A stretch of DNA of 64,000 nucleotides from Pogonophryne albipinna (taxonomy: Eukaryota; Chordata; Actinopteri; Perciformes; Artedidraconidae), in assembly GCA_028583405.1 (NCBI GenBank), contig CM053259.1:13878594-13942593 (forward strand), in the 5' to 3' direction. Made by a program: the position numbers and the translations under genes. The notes under the pieces were generated by a model, which saw nothing but the letters and a program-made list of their open reading frames with translations, was not told the DNA's origin and made no database searches. This document shows, one piece after another, positions 26,250 through 38,100 of this stretch. Position 1 is the stretch's first letter; each line of letters opens with the position of its first letter.

Positions 26250-27224
26250 TCAGAATCAGAATCGAGTTTATTGCCAGGTTTGTTCACACATACGAGGAAT
26301 TTGACTTGATGTCATGTTGCATACATAAAATATAAAACAAAGAATCTCCATATAAAACAAGAAATCTAATATAAAACAAGAAATCTTTAAGGACACTAAT
26401 AAAATATAGTTAAAGCAGTCATTTACAGCGAAATGGAATGCAATGAGTTATAGAATATAAAATATGAAATAAGAATATGTGCAGTATTTGAACATTGTGT
26501 GCATTAATGTAATGCATATAGAGTCTACGTTGTGTCAGTGGGGGGGCCGGGCCTTGTTTAAGAGGCCGGTAGCGGAGGGGAAGAAACTGTTCAGGTGGCG
26601 AGAGGTTCTGGTCCTGATGGAGCGCAGCCTCCTGCCAGAGGTGAGGGGGGTGAACAGTTTGTGTCCAGGGTGGGAGGGGTCGGCCACTATCTTCCCTGCC
26701 CGCCTCAGGGTCCTGGAGGCGCGCAGGTCGTGGAGGGATGGCAGATTGCAGCCGATCACCTTCTCTGCAGAGCGGATGACACGCTGCAGCCTGTCCTTAT
26801 CCTTGGCTGTGGCTGCAGCGTATCAGATGGTGATGGAGGAGGTGAGGATAGACTCCATGATGGAGGTGTAGAAGTTCACCATCTTTGGCAGATTGAATAT
26901 CTTCAGCTGCCTCAGGAAGAACATCCTCTGCTGAGCTTTTTTGATGAGGGAGCAGATGTTCTGCTCCCATTTGAGGTCCTGGGCGATGATGGTGCCCAGG
27001 AAGTGGAAAGACTCCACAGCAGTTACTGGGGAGTCTCACAGAGTGATGGGGGCGGGCGGGGCTGCGTTCTTCCTAAAGTCCACAACCATCTCCACTATCT
27101 TGAGAGCGTTGAGCTCCAGGTGGTTGTCCCTATACACCAGGTCACCAGATGGTCCATCTCCCACCTGTAGGCAGACTCGTCCCCACCAGAGATGAGTCCG
27201 ATGAGGATGGTGTCGTCTGTGAAC
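26250..27224 (-). mobile_element. 5'-truncated LINE fragment (L2/CR1-like reverse transcriptase C-terminus)
   Basis: Read on the minus strand, the piece begins abruptly with the reverse-transcriptase catalytic box (Phe-Thr-Asp-Asp at 27212-27223, normally Phe-Ala-Asp-Asp). It continues with FHFLGTIIAQDLKWEQNI, KKAQQRMFFLRQLKIFNLP, SITI-stop and then AGKIVADPSHPGHKLFTPL and RHLNSFFPSATGLLNKARPP, the typical C-terminus of fish non-LTR elements. It ends with the tail ATTCTGATTCTGA (plus-strand TCAGAATCAGAAT at 26250). A TGA replaces the Trp codon after SITI and at least one frameshift separates the catalytic box from the next motif, so it is dead. It interrupts the ghost tpmt duplicate. Confidence 0.88.
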
Positions 27225-27415
27225 GTTTTAATCAAGAGTTATCAGTCTCACATATTTCATGGCTGGTGCAGACAAAAGACGAATTAAAGTGTTACCTTCA
27301 ATAAAATAAAGTATCACAATTCAGTTTAGACAAAAAACATTATTATTATATAATTAGTCCTTGTTATAAAACACGCCAGTGTCATAAATCCTAGAAAGAG
27401 TTATTAGCGCACTTG
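27225..27415. repeat. Duplicate of tpmt 3' flank (unit T, distal part)
   Basis: Aligns with 31622-31810 downstream of the intact tpmt gene. Landmarks: GTTTTAATCAAGAGTTATCA, GTGCAGACAAAAGA, GAATTAAAGTGTTACCTTC and TCAGTTTAGACAAAAA. It is followed almost at once by the second A unit (27432), so this is the junction between tandem duplicates. Confidence 0.88.
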
Positions 27416-27431
27416 GAGTGAACAGGATAGA

Positions 27432-27634
27432 TATAAACTAATAATGTAGGCACCTTGAGTAAGGATTTCTTTTTAAATATAACTACAGTTCCCAAGGTCA
27501 AGAATTAATTCTCAAGCTCTAACAGCCATGCTCCAGATGTCCTCTTCAGAGAATATGAAGAAATTAGCCTAATGAGTTACCTTACCATATAAAAGTGAGA
27601 CAAATGGAGAAAGTTAATTTAGAACCAGAGAAAA
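27432..27634. repeat. tpmt 5' flank (unit A, live copy side)
   Basis: Near-identical partner of 25607-25806. It lies about 750 bp upstream of the tpmt start codon and marks the left edge of the original duplicated block (about 27.43-31.81 kb). Confidence 0.88.
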
Positions 27635-28079
27635 AAATATATACATTTATTTATTTATTCATTAATAATGAAAGTATATCTATGTTATGACATAAATCAT
27701 GTATAATACAACGGAATGTGCCTGCATAAAATTGAATTGACACTGTAACCCCCATACCCCCCGGCCCATAATGTTATTGTCCTGTTCTGTTTGTAATGTG
27801 TGTGAGCATTGTCCCTGTCCTTGTGTATGTCTGTTAAAAAAATATGTATATTTAAAACAAAAGTTATACCTTACCATACTATGAGGTAATAACTAGTACA
27901 TTTTGCATGTTCTTCACGGTTCTATACAGTCAGAAAAGCAACAACAACACATAGCAAATACAAGGAGGATATATTCAGCAGAAAATAATTATTGTTCCTC
28001 TTGATTATTGTGATCATAAACAATATTGATATGCCCTGGGGCAAACATTCAAAAGTGAGGTAATGTTTTCAAATGGAAT

Positions 28080-28376
28080 GCTATTATATCCAATATTTCC
28101 CCTGTACCTGAATGCAGCATAAAGCTCCTCCCAAACCAGAAGTGAAACCGGATGGATTTTGGTCTTGTAATCCGCGAGCTCCGCCTGTCAGGCAATGTTT
28201 TCATAACTATCCTGCCACTTTCGCAACGGTTGTCGACGAGCAGTGAGACAAAGATCACCTGACAGACTTTACTCAGGAAATATATACACACAAAGATAAC
28301 CGTGTTTTGATTGAATCTGTTACAAGATCAATGCAGTCGCTGGTGTGCTGCTGAGCAAGTATTAGCAGTCTTCATT
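28080..28376 (+). promoter_or_regulatory. tpmt promoter / 5' UTR region
   Basis: Sequence directly upstream of the tpmt start, including a CCTCCC/CTCCGCC-rich, CpG-containing patch at about 28115-28230 in AT-rich surroundings. No clear TATA box. The transcription start is not determinable. Confidence 0.35.
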
Positions 28377-31180
28377 ATGGAAAGGTATGCTCTTCGTTAG
28401 AACTTGCAAACAAGCGGGATTCAGGTCCCTCTTTAAAACTAATGTTGGTTTATTTCAGGCTGCTGCTAGGTAAGCGAGGACAAGCATGACATTGTTAAGT
28501 ATTACAATTATATCGCTTCTGTTCATAATCTGTCATATTGGATTGATTAAAACTCATCGTTCCAAAGTATTCAACTCCCATTTATTTACATTAGGAATGA
28601 CTTCTGTAATGCAAGATGTTTGGTAAAATACCCGTGACGTCAGTTTGAATAGTCACGTAACTGATACAAATTATTATATTACAAGAAGCTTCACCAATTC
28701 ATTTTGAGATCTCATTAGGCAGGCTAAAAGATTAAACTGAACACTTTTGCAATATGTTTGCACATTATATTGAACATATACCTCTACAATAGGCCATATG
28801 ACCTTTAACCAACTGCTCTGACTACAGCTGATACTACTGTCATTTACCAGAAGGGTCAGACTTGTATTACCTTGCAAGCTTTTAACTGCTCAGAAGCCTC
28901 GTTTTTTCACTTCCATTCCTGTTTTGTTTGTGTTTATGTGCAAGAACATATGACTGTATGAATGTTGGACACTCACCCCTGTCTCCAGCCACATATGAAT
29001 GTTGTTCTCTCCATTCTTTGCTTTCTCTCGGCTCCATGTAGTACTTGTGGTCTGTCAAACGTAAGCATCATGCTGGCACAGCAGGCGGATCGGGTCATGG
29101 CACTCGGAGAATGGGAGGAGCGCTGGCAGGAGGACAGAATTGGTTTCCATCAGCCTCATGTACACAAGTAAAGGCCACACTTTGATCTGTCTTTTTGGTG
29201 GGATAAGGGAAAACACACGTTTTTGAAACGCTTATGTGTTGGTACAAAATGACATTTACTGTAAATGCACAATTTCCCTTCAGTGATCCCAGAAAAATGC
29301 TTTGTACAGGAGCACATAAGGTCTATCAACATTGATTACATGTTTCTTTTTTAAATGTTTGGATGTTTTTTATAGGGTTTAGTAGTTAAATGCAAGTGTT
29401 GATGTAACACTAACTATTTAAAAACAACGTATGCAGGAATGGCTTGTGTTTGGCTGTTAACAGCTGTTGTTTATCTTCTGACAGGATGCTGGAGAGCCAC
29501 ATTGATAAAGTTCTTGCAGGACGAACTGGAGTTCGCTTCTTCTTCCCTCTCTGTGGGAAAGCTGTAGATATGAAGTGGTATGAAACAAATGTACTTTATC
29601 CAATTAGAACAATTGCAGTTGGTGTTTTCAGTTTTCATTTCTGCTTAAAATAAAAAAGGCAGTTCGTTTAAAAATGTATATACAACCTATAGTGAAAACA
29701 TTTAGCTCAGCATGCCCCTGAATTCCTTCTACTGTTTGAATCTCAGGCTAGCAGACATGGGCCACTCGGTGGTTGGGGTGGAGATATCTGAAAAGGCTAT
29801 AAAACAGTTCTTTGAGGACAACAATATGACCTACAGCGAGGAGCCTGTCCCTGCCCTACCTGGAGCAAAGGTTTTCAAGGTAGGATATCAATACATTTCT
29901 TTGACACATTGTAAGAGAAGAATGGATTTAATTACAGATCTGCAAACGCGAGGATCCTATTCAGGGGCTAAACAGACTCCATAATTAATCATGTCTTCTT
30001 TTATTTTGGTAAAATGTGCATTATTGTTGCATGGGAAATAAGAATAGTTGACAAAAGTCTGCACTTTGTAACGACAAAACTTTGACAAAAAAATAAATAA
30101 ATCATAACCTTATGTACCAGTATAAATCAAGTTATTGGACCCAAAAGTAGGATTTTGTAGTTACACAAATTGACAAAATTGATAACCCCCCTTTGTCTTT
30201 GTTCCACAGGGCTCAGAGAGAAATATCTCCCTTTATCAATCTGACCTGTACAACTTCTCCAGGTTAGCGTGTGTTTATTACATTTGAAGATGTTCAATTA
30301 TTTGTACGGGTGAATTTTTAAAACACATTTTCTTTTCTTTTGTACAGCACCATTGGGGGTCATTTTGGGGCCATTTGGGACAGGGGATCTCTAGTGGCCA
30401 TCAACCCAAGAGACAGAGAAAAGTAAGATGAGGAAAAACACATCAGATTGGTTTTATTCAAAAAACATTTTGTTTATTTGAAAAATGTGACAGCTTATGA
30501 CCTTTTACATTTGAAACTCATTAAAAGCACTATCATTTACATAATTCTATAACAAATGGTATAAGACCTCAGGTAGTTTATTATAGAAAACATAGTTTGG
30601 TCCAATTTGGAATAAAACTTCACATGCTCAATGTTGTCTGACTTTATTCTCTCTCAATAACATAGGTATGCTGCACTCATCATTTCTCTTATGGCCAAAG
30701 ACTGCAGATACCTTTTGGATACTATGTTGTACAATCCTGAATTGTACGAAGGTAAATGTCCAGATTGTGTCTAAATTAACATTTTGGTGAGTTTGGTGAA
30801 AAATAAGATATATTTGTGACTGTGTTTGTCTTTTAGGTCCTCCCTTTTTGGTGCCTGACGACCAAGTGAACAGCCTGTTTGGTGAGTATTACTAAGAACA
30901 ATCGAGTGTGTTTCTGTACTATCATTAACTATCAATGAGGCACCAAATAAATTAGGAAATGAAAAGGGGTGCAGTCAAAAGTGGTACTTAAATGTGTTAC
31001 ATGTTAGACTTTGGGGCCAACATTTATTTGCAGCTTTTAACAGTGCTTTTCTTTTCTTCAGGGAAAAGCTGTGACTTGGAACTGCTGGAGTCTTTTGATT
31101 CTCTGACAGACAGACAGCGAGGCTGGGGGCTGGACTATCTAGATGAACGTGTACATCTTATCACTCCAAAGAGCATTTAA
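28377..31180 (+). CDS. tpmt: Thiopurine S-methyltransferase, complete nine-exon coding region
   Basis: Cytosolic SAM-dependent methyltransferase that S-methylates aromatic and heterocyclic thiols such as thiopurines. Coding exons: 28377-28384, 29042-29167, 29485-29577, 29747-29879, 30210-30262, 30348-30422, 30666-30751, 30837-30881, 31062-31180. All introns are GT-AG and the phases join without a break to 245 residues, the human TPMT length. Conserved stretches: WEERWQEDRIGFHQ (27-40), [20 protein letters not shown] (64-83), VVGVEISEKAI (84-94), YSEEPVPALPGAKVF (105-119), IWDRGSLVAINPRDR (147-161) and PPFLVPDDQVNSLFG (193-207). Expected SAM contacts are present (Leu of PLCGK, E88, R150, equal to human L69, E90, R152 with an offset of two). 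An in-frame ATG at 29070 would give a 233-residue product; the upstream eight-base exon (Met-Glu-Ser) is favoured by phase and total length. Poly(A) signal AATAAA at 31333-31338. A decayed tandem copy lies upstream. Confidence 0.94.
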
Positions 31181-31376
31181 ACAAGTTTAGAGAGCTTAGA
31201 AAAGCAGATCTTAGGCATTTAAATGCAAAAACTGTTATTTTTTGTAATGCTTACACATCTTTTTAATAGTAACATGCAATGCTGGTGGGGGAACAAATAT
31301 CATGTCAAGAGAATATTTTGAATGCCTGATTAAATAAAACGTATGTTATGACTAGATGTTGTGGCTTTATTTAAAC
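31181..31376 (+). other. tpmt 3' UTR with poly(A) signal
   Basis: AATAAA at 31333-31338 follows the stop codon by about 150 bp and is followed by a GT/T-rich stretch (GATGTTGTGGCTTTATTT) suited to 3'-end processing. The same signal survives in the ghost copy at 26018. Confidence 0.75.
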
Positions 31377-32040
31377 CAGTTGGGCAGCTGTTGTGTATTA
31401 TTGACTATATTAACAGTTCAAAATAGGACGTTTTATAAAGGCTATGAATGAAACTACAGTCAAAACAAGGATAAAAGGTTGATGGGGTCACAGATTGAAC
31501 TGCACAGGGTTTTACATATTAAGTATAAATGTAGTTGGTTGGAAAATATCCTGTTGTTTATATGATGTAGTTTCTAATTCAAAAGCAGGTTAATAATACA
31601 TAATGTGACAAGACAATCTTTGTTTTAATCAAGAGTTATCAGTCTCACATATTTCATTGCAGGTGCAGACAAAAGATGAATTAAAGTGTTACCTTCTACA
31701 AAAAAGCATCACATTTCAGTTTAGACAAAAACATTCTTATTCTTATTATATGATTAATTATTGCTATAAAAACTCTAGTATGATAAATCCTAGTAAGTGT
31801 TAATTTGGATCTTAGAGTGCTGAAAAGTGTAAAAAAAAAAAAAGGCAATGCTAATCACAGGCTATAGGAAATGCTATTGTTTTTCGACCATGCTTTACAG
31901 CTGCGATTTCCCCAAGACAGAACTAATGTGTCATATAGTGCAAAATGTAAGCAACTTGTAAAATGAAGCAAAGTCATTTAGTATCAAGCTGATGTTGAGC
32001 ATTTGTTTTAAGGTTATATATTGACGTAATAACATGTATC
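31377..32040. other. Intergenic sequence between tpmt and ppp1r36
   Basis: No gene seen. It includes unit T distal part (31622-31810), duplicated at 27225-27415, and an A-run at about 31830-31843. Confidence 0.6.
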
Positions 32041-32160
32041 ACTATGTCGGGATGCAGCCTCTTCCACTATTGGTCGTTGCCTGGAAACAGTACTCCTAAC
32101 ATTAGCAAACTCTAAAAGGAGGGAATGCTAGCTAACTTGTAAAAAGGTTTGGACTCAACA
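32041..32160 (+). promoter_or_regulatory. ppp1r36 promoter with inverted CCAAT and RFX X-box-like site
   Basis: ATTGG (inverted CCAAT) at 32069-32073 is followed at once by GTTGCCTGGAAAC at 32076-32088, two half-sites GTTGCC and GGAAAC separated by one base, resembling the RFX X-box (GTNRCC, 0-3 bases, RGYAAC). It lies about 73 bp upstream of the start codon. RFX sites typify promoters of ciliary and sperm-flagellum genes. Confidence 0.5.
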
Positions 32161-35100
32161 ATGCCGAAACATTCCGAGGACCTACAACACGTAAGTAGCC
32201 GCATTGAGATGGACACACTTCAACAGTTTTACAAACGTTGTGAGACAAAAGCAGAACGTAAGACACGACACTACAAGTTTTCAGACAACTGTTAACAACT
32301 GGCTAACCTATCCTACTACCTACCGGTGTTTGTGCAGCGCTTTTATTTCACGTTAACCGTCTAACATGTCCAAGTATCTTATTGTAGTAATGCTAATAGT
32401 CAATATTTACAATTCATATTAAAGTGGCACATTTAAAAGTGCTGTCTGACTTTTGGGAAATACCTTTCAGCTGAGTGTACAGCCCTCAGGACGTTGGGTG
32501 TGGAGGGATGAAAGTCGAACAGTGGAGTTTGTCAGGTGAGCGCAGTTGGGCCTGATTACCAGCTACAGTAGCATGCACCTGCTAACAGTCACGAGACGTC
32601 GTTAAACTCTCGTGCACATCTCTCTCTCTTTTTGTTCTAGTCCAGCAGAGGAGTGTGTTTTGAGAAAAAGGAGACAAACTAATGTCAATTTCAAAGAGCT
32701 TCAACAGCGAGCAGAGTGGTAAGGTCTACAACAAGGGGCCACATATAGAACAATATATTATGGGCTGGGCCACTCACTACAGGTGAGGTATTGCCTCATA
32801 AGTGAAGTTATTAGTTAGCAAAATCAATCAAATATATTATAAATAATAATAATTGAACATGATGAAAGAAAAAGAAAAACAGCCTACATCACAGATTTAT
32901 TTAGAATTATTTTCATTCTGTTACAAAAAGTGTTGGCTGCTCATCCCTTAAAATAGAAGCCTCAGATTGCTTTTTATAAGCTTGTTATACAAGCAAGTTA
33001 TCTGGCTTTTTTATAATTAAGTTGTGTTAGAAAATGTGTTCAACTTTAATTGGTTGAATTTATGTATCGAACATTACAAAGTAGGTGACTGTGTGGATGC
33101 CTGTTCAAAATATTACAAACTTGAATAAATCATTTAAATTATATATTTGTGTCCGACTTTCATTTGTACATCGTTCTTAATGTGATGTATAGTAGCTTTG
33201 ATAGCTGTCCATACCTTCAGACAGCCTCAAAGTAAAACACAAGTTGTTTATTCACAGCCCGAACGCTCATCGAGATGACTGGATCACTCATGACAAGTTG
33301 TGATCAGCTCAGATTAAATTGTGATATAAATGCTGTAGCTATTCTCCAGGGAGCACGTTTTTTTTAAATGAAATACCTGTATCCCTCTCATCACAACAAG
33401 ACTCTACACTGTGAAGGAAAAACAATTACATAGGCATTTCAATCATTAAATTCGACCACAATACAACGTTGATTCAATGACATCTTTTCAACATTTAAGG
33501 TTGATCCACCATCAATCTTCAACTTTAACCAAAAATCAACATTTGTGACCATAATTCAACGTTGATTTAACATCTTTTGCTATCTGGGAAACCTGCACAT
33601 GTTCATCACTGCTAATATTTCCTATTGCTCAGGCTGGCTGAGATGTGCACGTTGAACCAAAGAGGGAGCCAGAGCATTAGAAAGAGCCTGCGCCCTGCTC
33701 ATCTGCATGCCTACAGGTCCTCTGTGATGAGGCGGCGAGGAGACTGCATTACAACTGATGATGTTAAACGCAAGTTTCAATATGTTGTTGAATTCCTAAC
33801 AATAATACTGTATGACTTGGGTCAGCTACGCTTCTGTCATGTTAAGCATTGGTAATTAGCTGAACTGATGCATTTTGGCATTAGATTACGTGCTCCATTT
33901 CTGTCAGAGCTTGTGCTTCTATCCCAACAGTGACACTCAAAGAACATTGAAGTTTTGGGGTAGACTATACATTATTTTCTAGATTGGCTCATACATTTGG
34001 TATTTCCCAAATCAAGTTAAACATGAATTATTGATCTTAATATCAAATACAAAACTATACCTAACTTTGCTCTATGAAGGTTTTATTTTTGCCAAAGAGA
34101 GACATATTTGTATACTCATTGCATGCTGGATGACCTTTAACCTTTTGCTGACAAACTCTCTGTGTTGCAGAGGTGGCTGTCAGTTTGCTACAGGAGAATT
34201 ACTTGCTTCCAATTCCATTCAGCTTCATGGCTGTATTAAAGTAAGGAATACAAAGACATGATGATTCTTTTTACATGCGCATAGTTTCCATTGTTTCACA
34301 TTTCAAGATCAGTTGTTCACCAATAATATTTGCTTGTCTGTGTCCTAGGTGTAAAGCTCTTGATGACGTCCTGCCTGCCCTTCTCCTTTACCTGTCCTGT
34401 TTCTTTGAACACAAGTCTCTGGAGGATATGCCCAAATCTTCAATGGCGTACGTGTGACAATAAATTGTCTATTTCTTACATTGCCATCATGTGTCCTATG
34501 GCTGGTGTTTATTGCCTGTATTGTAATGTTTGTCTTACCAGTCTGTATATGTGTGTTTTTCCTTTCTTTATCCACCAGTGCCTGTGAGCTATCTTTCTTT
34601 ATATATATTTTCAATTTTCTTTTGTATCTGTCCTGTATGTTTACACCCTCCCTACCTTTCTCAACAATCTGCCAGTGTAGACCTCATCACAGAGCACAAG
34701 TTGATGGCAGAGGCTTTTGCCAAAAAGGAAATAGCACAAAAGAAGCTGGCTGTCTGCTACTTCAGCCTAATGATGGACCTGGAGATGGAACAGCATCAAC
34801 ACACAGCATATCAAAAGTGAGTATTTGTTTGTAACTATTCCCATTGCAATGTTTTCACTCGGTTGTATTGATACCTTCTGGGTACCAATGCATAGTCGAA
34901 GGAAACCTAAGAAACTGAGAAGCTCTGCTAAAGCTACTGGTCTGATGTTTCATTGCTGCTTTTATAAATTGCCAGATGGGGGTATACTTGGGACAAAAAT
35001 ATAAAATATAGTCACATAATCATGCAAAACAAAAAATGTGAAACCAGATATGAGACCCAGTGCCCCAAAACATCATATCAACCACAACAAAAGTTAAACA

Positions 35101-38100
35101 ATCACAGCTCACCACAACATACCAAGCTCTGCTGTGTTTCTGCAGGGGCCGGATGTTATCAAACAGCACAGACTGGCTGCTGCATGCGGTAAGTGCATAA
35201 GAATCCAACAATGTGCAGGAAATGTACTAAATGAATCCGAATCTGAATAGATGGATACAATACTTTATTTGTATCCCAGGGGGGTTGCTCCATTTTAGAA
35301 TTGAATAAAATAAAATATTGATATTAACCTAAGAAGTTAAAGTAAAAATATGCACAGGGTATGATATGTAACAATAAATGTTTAAAATATGTGTATATAT
35401 GCAATGGTGTATCGATATCAATAAAGGTATTAATGCTGAATTGCTCAGTTAAAGAGGGAAATATGAAACTGGAATGAATCCATTTCCAACCCCTCAAATA
35501 AAAATAAAAACGTAATGCCAGGATAAATCTGACTTGTAACTGACCTGAAATGTCTTCCCCAAAACCAGCATGTTGAAACATCTGAAACTGTATTGCCTCA
35601 TGTGTACAGGGAAATAAATGAAGCCTTCAGCTCGAGAGCATGAAGGCCGGCTCACCATCTGTGAATACAGACGGCAGTGAGCAGAACAGACAGACATTGA
35701 GTGCCGGTTCTGCCTGCTAGCCTTAATGAATTAGTTAGTGGGAGGAGATGTTGACTCAACACAGGTGCTTTGCTTTGACAGGCTCTCTACTGTAGCCAAG
35801 TGGGTGGACAGGGAGGGAAATATCAAACAAACACCAGCAGCCAGCAGCTTAATGCCTGCTCTGTATGTGACCCCTTTTTCAGGCAGAAAAGCTGTTGTGA
35901 CCTTTTTAAAATACCATCTTACGTGGTGAAAAAAGGCAGTTGAAATGGCCTGATTGTCTAACTATTGGGTGAAGGACTACATTTATTTGAGTGTAGAACT
36001 CCTCATCTTTCCCCCTCTCTTCCCCTCCCCCTTTGTTTTTAGTGCTTGTACAGCTTCTTCTGTTATGCAGCCTGGGTGACGTTTGGCAGGAAGGACCTGA
36101 GGGACATCCAAGAGGAGGTGGGGCGTCTTCTGTACTCTGACACCTTTAACATGGCAGTGAGAAACAGGACTGATGGGGACTCAGGGACGACCTTCACTGC
36201 TGTTAATGGTTCAGTGAAGACGGGAGAAGCTGACCCCGAGGAGACGGAATGGAATAGCTCATTTAAGCACAGGTGTGTTAAAGCCAAGGGAAGGTTGAGT
36301 CAAGGAAAGGTGGCACACAGTGGGCTTTTCTGTTGCTGAAAACTCCTGCCTGCTGCTGCCAATAACATTACTGATGAGAGTGGTGAAGCAACAGAGTTTC
36401 AGCCCTGAGAACCAGATCAATAAGCTAAACAAAGATATGAAGCTCTGTAGAGCTGAAGGTGACTGGAGAGTGACAGCATGCCTTTTACTTATAGTATTAC
36501 ATCATAGTTATTGTAGTATACATGTTGCATATTTTAGTACAATGTGCACACTTCTAATTTAACTGCAGATTTTATTAAACATTTTACTTCAACTTCTTAT
36601 GTTTGTAAATATATATATATACATATATTTATATATAAATAATATTTGTATTACATTTCATATTGTATTCATTTACTTTATGTTAATACAAATAATTGTA
36701 TTTATTATTTATACGTCTAATCTTTGTTATTGCATTTCATATTTTATTCAATTTATTTATAATAATATTTGTATTTTATATTTATTTATCTTTTATTTTA
36801 AACTGGAGACACTGTAATGATCCTGATTTCCCCCAGGGTAATTCAAGTATTCAGATTATGATTCTGATATTCATATACTGTAGAAGTAAACATGTCATCC
36901 ATTGTTGATATAAATATATATATAGTAGATGTTATAACGAATATAATGTATTGTCTAATCACCAATTTGCATAACCAGTCCAGCAGACATTCAACATTTC
37001 ATGGATTAGATAACTTCATGGCTCAGGCAGTGAAGTTGTCTTTGTCTGATGGATGTCATGTCAAAACCTCCAGCTGGAACATGATGATTGATGTAGACAG
37101 ATAGCTTTGTCCGATAGGAGGGAATGTCTGACAGCCTGTTTTATGTTGCTGCTGTTTCTGAAACCAGATTGACAGCAGTGTAAGCTGTCAGAGCTCTCTC
37201 CTGCTGTCAGGTCGAGACCAAACAATCTGACGTTTGAAGCTCGCTCTCCCCCTGAGGGTGGCTGTACACAAAGGATTTTGGAGCAGAATCAGCAATGCTT
37301 CCAGCTATGTTGCAGAAATAAAAAAAATATGGTCTAAAAAAAACATTACACTATATATTTTTTGTGTTTGCACCTGGATTTTGAGAATGTGACTCCCATT
37401 ATAGCTTTCCTGGTTGTTTAGTCTTGAATATTTGCTTAACCATGAGTACTAAGGGTATGTATGACACAATGGAATACATGGAGAGTTTCTTCTTTTTAAA
37501 ATGCTTATACAGCTGGCTGGGTGTAAATGAACTACTATACAGATGGATCTTTAGTTGCTTTTTAATGGTGTTGAAGAAGTTTTCTGAATATATCTTGTTC
37601 ACATTATGCATGTTTCCATTGAGTATTTATATATTCTTGATCTGACTTTCCCCCCCCAGAATGCCTCAGAGACGTCCCTCCCTCAGCAGTATAGTTAATC
37701 AGCGATCCCCACTGATGATGTCTCTGCTGCCCTCGCCCAAAGAGCGCTCCCCCCATCTGTTCCTCGGCAACCAGGCCGGGGGACAGAGCCCGCTGCAGGC
37801 CGGCCCCTGTGACACTAAGGTCCTGATGGAGGAGCTCAACCAGCAGCTGGCAACTCTCAGGTGGTGTAAAAGATCACCCAATATGTTACACAGGATGTGA
37901 TGTGTGTAGGTTGATCAAGGATATTTGTAAAGCAACAGTTATTGTTATATGTACTATGATCAGAGGTGGGAAGTAGTGGAGTACAAATACTTACAAATAC
38001 GTTACTGTACTTAAGTACATTTTTGTGGTATCAGTACTTTACTCCACTACTTATTTTTGTGACGACTTTTTACTTTTACTTCTTACATTTTTAACACAAA

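Noticed and set aside
26479..27195. Long plus-strand frames (up to 191 codons)
   Set aside because: They are antisense shadows of the LINE reverse-transcriptase fragment on the minus strand.
28049..28291. Minus-strand 80-codon frame near the tpmt promoter
   Set aside because: No homology or splice context; it lies over the probable tpmt promoter and looks like a chance frame.
33258..33302. Possible alternative exon of ppp1r36 after an acceptor-like CAG
   Set aside because: It would join in phase but stop after about 14 codons (DDWITHDKL-stop), cutting off the conserved body; the exon at 33633 joins equally well and continues the protein.
36599..36908. Ile/Phe/Tyr-rich frames in ppp1r36 intron 9
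   Set aside because: They come from AT-rich low-complexity sequence within a LINE 3' remnant.
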